Source: an uncultured Emticicia sp. (lineage in GTDB: Bacteria; Bacteroidota; Bacteroidia; Cytophagales; Spirosomataceae). From it: 12,805 bases of DNA. Under the pieces are notes generated by a model. It made no database searches. It saw only the letters and a program-made list of their open reading frames with translations, and was not told where the DNA came from. The position numbers were made by a program, and so were the translations under genes. The stretch spans positions 1-12,805 of the forward strand of contig NZ_CALCZQ010000042.1 of assembly GCF_937903345.1 (NCBI RefSeq). The letters are read 5' to 3'. This document shows, piece after piece, positions 1 through 6,598 of this stretch (positions are counted from its first letter, which is position 1; every line of letters starts with the position of its first letter).

Positions 1-21
1 AATTTTTAAATAAAATAACTT

Positions 22-999
22 ATGAAATTTAATAATTTTTCATTGATATTAAAGAGCCTATCGGTGTTTACACTTGCTTTTGGCTTAGTCAACTGTAAAA
101 GCGATAAAATTGCCGTTGAAGAAGTGTATGACTTTAGCAAAACCTTTCCAGTTGTGGTCGTGACTCCTGTGGTAATAACTCCGCCAGCAGCCACCACATA
201 CACCGCTGGTAGTATCACTGTTTCTGCCGCATTTACTGCATTAGCCACTTCTACAACACCTCCTGTTGAATTATTGAACGCCTCTGCTAAAATTAGCCCA
301 ACGCTTATCAGTGCAGCTACTGCCACCTTGACACCTGCTGTTTTGGCTGATATAAAAGCTGGAAAACCTTTATCGGCTGCTGTTCAAAAAGCCTTAAATG
401 ATCTATTAAAAACAGGCGAATTAAATGCATTTCTTCCCACCAAGACTCTTCCATCGGTAGACGGAAAACCTGTAGGTGGCAGAATAGGTCTAATTTCAGG
501 CAAAACAAACGTTTTTAATGATAACACTCAAATGTTTAGTACCGCAAATGCTTGTAATGATGAGATACTAAAATCATACAATGTCGCAAAGAAAATTTTA
601 GACGATGGCTTAGCAGCTGATATTGTTAAAATAAATGCTGCTTATGATACCAATATCAAACTAGCAGACGTATCGGCAGAGAAAGCTGCCGCCTTGAAAA
701 GAAGAGATGACAAGAGGATAGAATTAAATGTAGTAAAAGATAATGCTCTAAAAAGTACAGATCTGAGTATTGTAGCAACTGCCTTAGCTATTTATCAAGC
801 TAATTATGATGCCAATGACCAAGTTTATGATGCTGAAATCATTGGTTTAGATGCTAAAGCCAAATCGATTACTGACAAAGCTAATGTAGCAAAACAAACT
901 GATACCAAAAAAGCAACGGATGATTACAATGCCAAACTTACGCCAATAACAACGCTTTACAATGTAGAAAATAATAAATGCCATAACCAAGGTGGTTGA
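22..999 (+). CDS. Uncharacterised Ala/Thr/Pro-rich lipoprotein
   Basis: Predicted lipoprotein of 325 residues that I cannot place in a named family. Residues 1-25 form a lipoprotein signal: a Lys at position 2, a hydrophobic core, and a lipobox-like FGLVNC with the acceptor Cys at 25. Lys follows at 26 and Asp at 28, which loosely resembles Bacteroidota surface-export signals. Residues about 43-80 are a low-complexity Thr/Pro/Val/Ala linker. The part from about 180 to 310 is charged, Ala/Lys/Asp-rich and probably a long helical or coiled-coil region. It is bracketed by two cysteines, at 178 and 320, that could form a disulfide. The ATG at 22 gives a complete signal peptide. The gene ends 22 bp before the likely start of the YjbH-like gene, so the two are probably co-transcribed. 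By position it matches the small Thr-rich or lipoprotein genes (gfcA/gfcB, yjbE/yjbF) that precede gfcD/yjbH in Enterobacteria, but I see no sequence proof of homology. Confidence 0.85.
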   Translation: MKFNNFSLILKSLSVFTLAFGLVNCKSDKIAVEEVYDFSKTFPVVVVTPVVITPPAATTYTAGSITVSAAFTALATSTTPPVELLNASAKISPTLISAATATLTPAVLADIKAGKPLSAAVQKALNDLLKTGELNAFLPTKTLPSVDGKPVGGRIGLISGKTNVFNDNTQMFSTANACNDEILKSYNVAKKILDDGLAADIVKINAAYDTNIKLADVSAEKAAALKRRDDKRIELNVVKDNALKSTDLSIVATALAIYQANYDANDQVYDAEIIGLDAKAKSITDKANVAKQTDTKKATDDYNAKLTPITTLYNVENNKCHNQGG

Positions 1000-1021
1000 T
1001 AATATTTTTTTCAATTTTACT

Positions 1022-1828
1022 TTGAAAAAACAAGCCCAAAAACTGATAATATTTAAATGCTTTATATGTTTTTGGCTTGTTTCTTCCCAAGTAGATGCTC
1101 AACGAAATATTTCGGGCAAACCAGGGTATTTGAATGTTCCCTCGGCAACAAGTATTGAGGATGCTTTACTTTGCTTAGGCTATGCATACAATCCTAAGGC
1201 ATATAGCCTGCGGAGTCCAGGTAAGCTACCTGAACAGATTTTATACGCCAATCTTGTACTTATCCCAAATTTGGATGTCACATTTTCTTTGCTACAAATG
1301 AGAAAAAATGGCAAAAGACTAAAAAGTGAGGCTCTGGGTGATAGACAATTTGATATTCGATGGCGAGCAATAAAAGAGAAAAAGTATAGACCTTCGATTG
1401 CTTTGGTCATGACTAATCCATTTACCATAGATGCATCCATGGTAACACAGGCCATAGTGGCTACAAAGCATTTCGAAATCAATAAATTTTGGACAGCCGA
1501 ACTAACAGGTGGCTATGGTTCTAACTATTATTTAGGAAGAAATGTAACTAATTCTGATAACGGAAATGTTTTTTCTAAATTTATTTTAAGGAAGAAGTCA
1601 ACCGATGGCTTCAACAATAGATATTTGGTAGGTGTACTTGCTGGTGGGAAAATAGCCTTTCAAGACAAAGTAGGACTAATGGCAGAATGGGATGGTTTGA
1701 AATTAAATGGAGGGGCGTTTGTTCGCTTGTTTAAACATCTAAACGTGCAAGCAGGAATACTCAATGGAGACTCATGGATGTTTGGAGCTTCTTTTCAAGG
1801 CAATTTAAACCCTAAAACTCAAAAATAA
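1022..1828 (+). CDS. YjbH/GfcD-like outer-membrane protein, N-terminal-half type
   Basis: Secreted beta-rich protein resembling the N-terminal half of YjbH/GfcD, the outer-membrane protein of exopolysaccharide and group 4 capsule operons. I chose the TTG at 1022 as start. It gives 268 residues and a clean signal peptide: MKK, a hydrophobic core, and cleavage after VDA at residue 26. The only upstream alternative is a GTG at 992. It would overlap the preceding gene by 8 bp and add ten residues ahead of the Lys-rich n-region, and the next ATG lies far inside the mature protein. The mature N-terminus has a GKPGYLNVPSA motif like the G-x-x-G-x-(I/L)-x-x-PSA opening of YjbH proteins. Alternating hydrophobic/polar strands follow, plus a late segment reading VGLMAEWDGLKLNGGAFVR, as expected for a membrane barrel. 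Canonical YjbH is about 700 residues, so this is well under half of it. The stop is 3 bp before the next gene. The family call is from motif memory and is moderately sure; the outer-membrane location is inferred. Confidence 0.75.
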   Translation: MKKQAQKLIIFKCFICFWLVSSQVDAQRNISGKPGYLNVPSATSIEDALLCLGYAYNPKAYSLRSPGKLPEQILYANLVLIPNLDVTFSLLQMRKNGKRLKSEALGDRQFDIRWRAIKEKKYRPSIALVMTNPFTIDASMVTQAIVATKHFEINKFWTAELTGGYGSNYYLGRNVTNSDNGNVFSKFILRKKSTDGFNNRYLVGVLAGGKIAFQDKVGLMAEWDGLKLNGGAFVRLFKHLNVQAGILNGDSWMFGASFQGNLNPKTQK

Positions 1829-1831
1829 GCT

Positions 1832-2911
1832 TTGAAAAAAATAGTACTTGTTCTCATCCTTAATGGCATATTGCTAAACATAAGCCATGCCCAAAAGGTA
1901 TTAAAATCTTTTGAAAACATGGCCAAAGTAGATAGTGTAATCTACTTTGAAAATAGAACATTGAGAAGTCAGGTAGTAAATTTTTCAAAATTAAAAGATA
2001 TAGGCTTGAATGAAGCTATTCCAATGATTTACGGAATTCCAGTAGCCAACTATAGGCTTGACACATTTGGTAATATTAAAGTGACGGAAGCATCAAAATT
2101 TCCAATGAATAGGAGAAATAAATTTTGGAAGTACAAAATAGATTTTGTTTTGACTCCTCAATTTAAGGCAAGTTTTGGTAATCCTGAAAAACCAGTGGCA
2201 AACAAAACCAATTTATTGCTCAACACGAATATAGTTTTGCCTTTTGGATTTTCTTTACACACAGGAATAACATTTCCTTTAATCAATAATTTTAACAGTC
2301 AACCTTTAAATAGTAGACCCGCCCCAACTTTCATTAGTCAGTTTGTTGGCCTCAAGAAGTTTCAGTATGTATCATGGTCGGCGGGTTTGTTTTATCGGGA
2401 TCGTTATGGCATAGATTTTCAGTACCAAAAAGCAAATCCAAACGCTAAAATATCGTATGGCATAGCCATTAATTATTCGGGGGTATATTATTGGTATCCT
2501 AAAGGCAATTTTCGATATACCAATTTGACAGATTTTTCAGCCTTGGTGAATGCATCTTGGCGATGGGAGCAATACAATTCGCAAATGAGAATTACGGCAG
2601 GAAGTTTTTTATACGGAGATATGGGAGCAAAAATGGAATTTGTAAGGCAATTTAAAAAAGCCGATATCGGTTTTTTCGGCATTACTTCTACCAATGGTAG
2701 CACTATTGGCTTACACCTTGCCTTTGCGATTGCCCCCGGGAGTATTGCACAGAATAAATACTTAAGAGTACGAACTACTGAAGAGTTTGTCTATGATTAT
2801 TATTATTCAAACGGTTTTTATATTGGAGAACGCTTCAGAACCAATTTTCAATTAGATGAACGATTGTCACTTTACCACAAAAGTTACTGGAGACAATACC
2901 AAAATAACTAA
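1832..2911 (+). CDS. Secreted beta-barrel-like protein, probable C-terminal half of a split YjbH
   Basis: Protein of 359 residues with a signal peptide (MKK, hydrophobic core, cleavage after SHA at residue 20). The start is TTG at 1832: the codon two positions upstream in frame is the TAA at 1826 and the next ATG would remove the signal peptide, so TTG is close to forced. The mature part is rich in aromatic residues and Gly, with many short alternating strands and no hydrophobic helix, which suits an outer-membrane barrel. Residues about 250-300 contain a GSFLYGDMGAKMEF block followed by a VRQF and GFFGITSTNGS pattern. This resembles the late part of YjbH (strand with D-x-G, R-x-F, then G-x-F-x-x-T-x). 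With the preceding gene 3 bp upstream, the pair could reconstitute a full-length YjbH. It ends with basic and aromatic residues rather than a type IX secretion domain. Being an unrelated barrel that merely travels with the YjbH-like gene is the main alternative. Confidence 0.7.
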   Translation: MKKIVLVLILNGILLNISHAQKVLKSFENMAKVDSVIYFENRTLRSQVVNFSKLKDIGLNEAIPMIYGIPVANYRLDTFGNIKVTEASKFPMNRRNKFWKYKIDFVLTPQFKASFGNPEKPVANKTNLLLNTNIVLPFGFSLHTGITFPLINNFNSQPLNSRPAPTFISQFVGLKKFQYVSWSAGLFYRDRYGIDFQYQKANPNAKISYGIAINYSGVYYWYPKGNFRYTNLTDFSALVNASWRWEQYNSQMRITAGSFLYGDMGAKMEFVRQFKKADIGFFGITSTNGSTIGLHLAFAIAPGSIAQNKYLRVRTTEEFVYDYYYSNGFYIGERFRTNFQLDERLSLYHKSYWRQYQNN

Positions 2912-2915
2912 TGCT

Positions 2916-2957
2916 GTGATTTGAGAAACGTGATTCGAGAGACAGGATTCGAGAGAT
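2916..2957. repeat. Degenerate 14-bp tandem repeat, 3 units
   Basis: Three head-to-tail 14-bp units run at 2916-2929, 2930-2943 and 2944-2957. They read GTGATTTGAGAAAC, GTGATTCGAGAGAC and AGGATTCGAGAGAT, differing by two or three bases between neighbours. The array starts 5 bp after the stop of the YjbH-like gene. The unit length is not a multiple of three and no reading frame crosses the array convincingly, so it is non-coding. Function unknown. Confidence 0.85.
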
Positions 2958-2972
2958 GAGACAAGGCATAAT

Positions 2973-3036
2973 CGACGGATTGCTATAGCGACGGTTTGCA
3001 TCAGTGGCGGTTTGCTGCTTCGACAGTTTTTGGCAG
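2973..3036. repeat. Degenerate 16-bp tandem repeat, 4 units
   Basis: Four head-to-tail 16-bp units run at 2973-2988, 2989-3004, 3005-3020 and 3021-3036. The best-conserved core is CGACGGTTTGC: unit 1 has CGACGGATTGC, unit 2 CGACGGTTTGC, unit 3 TGGCGGTTTGC and unit 4 CGACAGTTTTT. The array lies 15 bp after the 14-bp array and about 100 bp before the wza-type gene. Its G+C is higher than the surrounding intergenic DNA. The units are directly abutting, which excludes a CRISPR. Confidence 0.85.
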
Positions 3037-3140
3037 AGATAATAGATTGATTATCAATAGATTGTTTTAAATTTTTTTATTAAATCTCATGTCTTGTGTC
3101 ATTTATTAAGATAAAAGAAATACATCCATAAAAAATAAAT

Positions 3141-3974
3141 ATGATAAATCCATTTTTACAGATAAAAGCTAAAAAGATATTGGCATTATGCTTTTGTATT
3201 GCTTCCTTCTTTTATCTCCAATCTTGTATCACAACGCCACCAATTGCGTATTTTCAAAGCAGTGATTCATTGAGGTTTCAACAGTTAAAGAAAATACAGC
3301 CGACGATTACGCGAATCCAACGCAATGATATTTTGGCGATAACAGTTGGCTCACTCGACCAAGAATCGAATGAGATTATGAATTTTGCTAATGTCAACGC
3401 CCTGACAACAACCAGTTTCCCTGGGCAACAAGGGGGTGTGCAAAGAAGCCAACCGCTTGGCTATTTGGTAGATACTTCTGGTCATGTAGAAGTGCCTTTT
3501 GTTGGCAGATTAAGCTTATTAAATATGACCCTCGAAGAAGCCGCCAATGTTGTGAGGGCTGAGGTGGTTAAATCTTTGAAGGTTCCGGCTATCAATGTAC
3601 GATTCTTGAACCACAAGTTTTCGGTGTTGGGTGAAGTCAATCGCTCGGGTACCTATAATCTGCTCGATGACCGCACCACACTGCCCGAAGCACTGGCCAT
3701 GGCGGGTGATTTGACCACTTACGGTAATCGAAATAATGTAATGGTGCTGCGTGAAAACAATGGCATCAGAGAAATCGCTCGACTCAATTTATTGACGCAA
3801 GAGGTTTTCAATTCACCATATTACTATTTGCAAAACGGTGACATGATTTATATTGAACCCATCAAAGCCAAAGCAACTTTCAATGACCAACGTTTGCAGT
3901 TGATACCGATTTATACAGGTATTGCCACCACGGCGGTGGTAGTTTTGAGCTTACTGGTCAATATTTTAAAATAA
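3141..3974 (+). CDS. wza: Wza-type polysaccharide export lipoprotein
   Basis: Outer-membrane polysaccharide export protein of the Wza/KpsD/BexD family, 277 residues, the predicted exit channel component that works with the Wzc protein encoded next. Residues 1-29 are a lipoprotein signal ending in the lipobox YLQSC (acceptor Cys 29). A polysaccharide export (Poly_export) domain spans about 55-155, with ITRIQRNDILAITV near its start and the characteristic GYLVDTSGHVEVPFVGRL at 107-124. One SLBB-type domain follows from about 160 (FSVLGEVNRSGTY, then LPEALAMAGDLT). E. coli Wza is about 380 residues with further SLBB-like domains, so this is a short form. The last 20 or so residues are a very hydrophobic stretch (YTGIATTAVVVLSLLVNIL) just before the C-terminus, in the place of Wza's pore-forming amphipathic helix. 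The ATG at 3141 directly precedes the signal peptide. The minisatellite-bearing gap upstream suggests a separate promoter, though I could not point to one. Confidence 0.93.
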   Translation: MINPFLQIKAKKILALCFCIASFFYLQSCITTPPIAYFQSSDSLRFQQLKKIQPTITRIQRNDILAITVGSLDQESNEIMNFANVNALTTTSFPGQQGGVQRSQPLGYLVDTSGHVEVPFVGRLSLLNMTLEEAANVVRAEVVKSLKVPAINVRFLNHKFSVLGEVNRSGTYNLLDDRTTLPEALAMAGDLTTYGNRNNVMVLRENNGIREIARLNLLTQEVFNSPYYYLQNGDMIYIEPIKAKATFNDQRLQLIPIYTGIATTAVVVLSLLVNILK

Positions 3975-3983
3975 TAGTTCAGG

Positions 3984-4070
3984 ATTAAAATAGTCACAGA
4001 GAATTGGATTACCTAGCATTTATACAGACATTTTCTCTGTGTTTATCAGTGTAATTCGTGCATCCGTGGC
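3984..4070. repeat. Structured intergenic repeat-like element with 9-bp inverted arms
   Basis: Between the wza-type and wzc-type genes lies a perfect 9-bp inverted repeat, CACAGAGAA at 3995-4003 and TTCTCTGTG at 4033-4041, separated by 29 bp. The right side continues as a run of short GTG-ended words (GTG at 4039, 4049, 4058 and 4066, spaced 10, 9 and 8 bp). This layout looks like the 'ctctgtg...gtggc' intergenic repeats that I recall from many Bacteroidota genomes, but I cannot confirm copy number from one window. It could form an RNA hairpin between the two genes. There is no U-tract right after the arm, so a plain intrinsic terminator is unlikely. Confidence 0.55.
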
Positions 4071-4102
4071 AAAATAAAAAACTTAACACATCAAATACAA
4101 GA

Positions 4103-6463
4103 ATGAATAACTTTGAACTTTGGCAAGAAAAAGAAGAGGATTTCAATTTAAGACTGTTTTTTTTAAAATACCTCCGCTATTGGTATTGGTTTGTGTTGGC
4201 CTTGATTTTGACAATTGGCGGAGCCTATTTGTATCTGCAATACGCTGTGCCGATTTACAAAGTTTCGGCAGCCCTATTGATCAAAGATGAGAAAAAAGGC
4301 ACAAGTAGCAGCAATGATATTCTGAAAGAGCTAAATATGTTTAGCGGCAGCAAGATCGTAGAAAACGAAATTGAGGTACTTAAATCGAAAGTTTTGGCCG
4401 AAAAAGTAATTGATGACCTTAACCTAACGGTTTCGTATTATAAAGAGGGCTGGATGCGGGATGCCGAATTGTTTAAGAAAAGCCCGATCAGCCTAAACTT
4501 TACAACCCTTAAAGACATTGCCTACCAAGATCCTTTGTATATCCGAACCATCGATACGCAAAATTTTGAATTACTCGATGAAAACAAATCTAGTATTGGA
4601 AAATACATTTATACCCAAGCACTCAATAATAGTTATGGAAGTTTTAGGGTATTTCTGACTGATCCGAAAGCCAAAAGTGGCGAAATGATTAAGATTCGAT
4701 TTGTAAGCAGAGAAAGTTTGGTAGAATCATTTGTAAAAAAAATACAAGTAGAATTAATCAACCTAAAGAGTACAGTTTTGCAATTATCTCTCGAAGATGC
4801 CGTTCCCGAAAAAGGAAAGGTAATTTTGGCAAAGTTGATTGATTTATATACCTATTCTTCGCTCGAAGACAAAAACAGCGAAGCAACCAATACCCTCCGA
4901 TTTATTGGGGAGCGTTTGCAGTTGATTACCGGCGAACTAAAAGACGTAGAAAAAGATGTAGAACAATACAAAACATCGAAAGGCATTACTGATTTAAGTG
5001 CCGAGGGGAACTTGTTTTTAGAGAAAGTGAAAGACAATGACTCAAAATTAAGTGAGGTGGATATTCAGCTCAAAGTATTGGATGGTGTAGAACGTTATTT
5101 GTCCAGTGGACAAAACAACGTAGCTCCGGCAACTTTGATGGTCAATGACCCTATTCTTACTTCTTTTATCGAAAAACTAGGAGAATTGGAACTACAACGA
5201 GAAAAAACAGCCCGAGCCGTACAGACGGGAAATCCATTTCTGGAGACCATCAACAGCCAAATAACGAATACCAAACAAGCCATCAGAGAAAACGTATCTA
5301 ACCAGAAAAAAGGTTTGGTCATTACCCGCAATAGTTTGCAGGGCAATAATAACCGCTTTGAAAGTGCTATTCGTACCATTCCACGCAAAGAGCGAGAGTT
5401 TGTGAATATCCAACGCCAACAAAATATCAAAGAAAATCTCTATATTTTATTATTACAAAAACGAGAAGAAACGGCCTTGTCGTATGCCTCAACCGTAACG
5501 GATAGCCGAGTGGTAGATTCACCGCATGCTACTCCCAAACCTGTCAAGCCAACACCTAATATTATTTATTTGATTGCTCTTTTGGCAGGAGTAATAGTGC
5601 CAGCGGCCATCATCAATATCCGTGATTTATTGAATGATAAAGTACAATCTAGAAAAGAAATTGAAAATGCGACGGGTTTGACGGTTTTTGGTGAAATCGC
5701 TCTGAAAGACAAGTCTCATGAAGGTTCATTAGTTGATTTATCAAGCCGTAGTTTTATAGCTGAGCAGTTCCGTACGCTTCGTACCAACTTGCAATATGTC
5801 AATACGAATAAAGGAAATACAGGTACGGTTTTGTTACTCACTTCCTCGGCCAGTGGCGAAGGTAAAAGCTTTGTAGCCATCAATTTGGCCGCCAGCTTGG
5901 CAGTTTTGGGAAAGAAAGTAGCCTTATTGGAGCTGGATTTGCGTAAACCTAAAATATCGGCCTATTTGGGAGAAAACCGCGATACGGGTATCTCAAACTA
6001 TTTGGTAGGCACTAGCAATGAAACAGATATCATCAAAAAAACCAAAATAAATAATCTTTTCTTGGTTTCGAGTGGGCCGATACCTCCCAACCCAGCCGAA
6101 TTATTAGCGAATAGACGTATCGAGACATTGCTCGAAGTCTATCGTGAGACCTTTGATTATGTTGTCATTGACACCCCACCCATTGGACTCGTGACGGATG
6201 CCACCATTCTAAGCCCATTCATTGATGTTTGTTTCTATTTGGTCAGACACGAAGTAACCCAAAAACAAAACCTTACGATTATAAACGACCTCAAGAAATT
6301 TGAAAAATTCAAATCGATTAATATCATATTTAATGGCGTAAACTATAAAAATAGCCAAGAATACCGCTATGGCTATGGCTATGGTTATAATTATGGAAAT
6401 GGGTATTATGGAAGCAATTCACAAATGAGTTTGGGTAAGAGATTGAAAAAGATGTTTAAATGA
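4103..6463 (+). CDS. wzc: Wzc-type polysaccharide co-polymerase and BY-kinase
   Basis: Inner-membrane chain-length regulator fused to a bacterial tyrosine kinase, 786 residues from the ATG at 4103. An in-frame GTG at 4058 would add 15 residues, but those codons lie in a repeat-like intergenic element, while MNNFELWQEKEEDF fits the family. In order: a Wzz domain with a first membrane segment at about 26-45; a periplasmic helical region at about 195-400; a GNVR-type segment at about 420-500 (RKEREFVNIQRQQ); a Pro-rich stretch; a second membrane segment at about 487-507; then the cytoplasmic kinase. The kinase has Walker A SGEGKS (584-589), Walker A' ELDLRKP (610-616) and Walker B VVIDTPP (687-693). 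The tail carries eight tyrosines (754, 756, 758, 760, 762, 764, 768, 769), the expected autophosphorylation cluster. Phosphorylation cycling is known to control polymer length in this family. No Wzb-type phosphatase gene is next to it. Confidence 0.95.
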   Translation: MNNFELWQEKEEDFNLRLFFLKYLRYWYWFVLALILTIGGAYLYLQYAVPIYKVSAALLIKDEKKGTSSSNDILKELNMFSGSKIVENEIEVLKSKVLAEKVIDDLNLTVSYYKEGWMRDAELFKKSPISLNFTTLKDIAYQDPLYIRTIDTQNFELLDENKSSIGKYIYTQALNNSYGSFRVFLTDPKAKSGEMIKIRFVSRESLVESFVKKIQVELINLKSTVLQLSLEDAVPEKGKVILAKLIDLYTYSSLEDKNSEATNTLRFIGERLQLITGELKDVEKDVEQYKTSKGITDLSAEGNLFLEKVKDNDSKLSEVDIQLKVLDGVERYLSSGQNNVAPATLMVNDPILTSFIEKLGELELQREKTARAVQTGNPFLETINSQITNTKQAIRENVSNQKKGLVITRNSLQGNNNRFESAIRTIPRKEREFVNIQRQQNIKENLYILLLQKREETALSYASTVTDSRVVDSPHATPKPVKPTPNIIYLIALLAGVIVPAAIINIRDLLNDKVQSRKEIENATGLTVFGEIALKDKSHEGSLVDLSSRSFIAEQFRTLRTNLQYVNTNKGNTGTVLLLTSSASGEGKSFVAINLAASLAVLGKKVALLELDLRKPKISAYLGENRDTGISNYLVGTSNETDIIKKTKINNLFLVSSGPIPPNPAELLANRRIETLLEVYRETFDYVVIDTPPIGLVTDATILSPFIDVCFYLVRHEVTQKQNLTIINDLKKFEKFKSINIIFNGVNYKNSQEYRYGYGYGYNYGNGYYGSNSQMSLGKRLKKMFK

Positions 6464-6535
6464 AAATAAACAACCTGGAAATAGCTGTTTTTTATTTTTA
6501 GGTAAGTAAATCGGAGTAAAGTTATAGATGTCGAA

Positions 6536-6566
6536 TTTGTATAATTTCATTTAAAACTATTATTTG
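6536..6566 (+). promoter_or_regulatory. Possible Bacteroidota-type promoter ahead of wzx
   Basis: TTTG at 6536-6539 and TATTATTTG at 6558-6566 resemble the Bacteroidota -33 (TTTG) and -7 (TAnnTTTG) elements, with an 18-bp gap. The -7 box has one extra base between TA and TTTG, so the match is imperfect. Transcription would begin near 6572, which fits translation from the ATG at 6599 better than from the GTG at 6578. In AT-rich DNA such matches arise by chance. Confidence 0.3.
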
Positions 6567-6598
6567 TTAAAGATATTGTGTTAAAATACGATGACAAA

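Noticed and set aside
6..326. Minus-strand open frame of 106 codons
   Set aside because: It lies opposite the lipoprotein gene, whose Ala/Thr-rich codons leave the reverse frame open. The product is low-complexity and resembles no known protein.
992..1021. GTG at 992 as the start of the YjbH-like gene
   Set aside because: It overlaps the previous gene and puts ten non-basic residues in front of a complete signal peptide; TTG at 1022 is more consistent with secretion.
1180..1482. Minus-strand open frame of 100 codons
   Set aside because: It is a shadow of the YjbH-like gene, without a signal peptide or recognisable motif.
2916..3036. Possible CRISPR array
   Set aside because: Units are 14 or 16 bp, directly abutting, without spacers, and no cas genes are nearby.
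5095..5430. Minus-strand open frames inside the kinase gene
   Set aside because: They are fully inside the well-supported wzc coding region, overlap each other in different frames, and show no domain or start context.
6463..6500. Possible intrinsic terminator after wzc
   Set aside because: The AAAATAAACA / TGTTTTTTATTTT pairing is almost all A-U, has a bulge and lacks a GC stem, so it is too weak to call.
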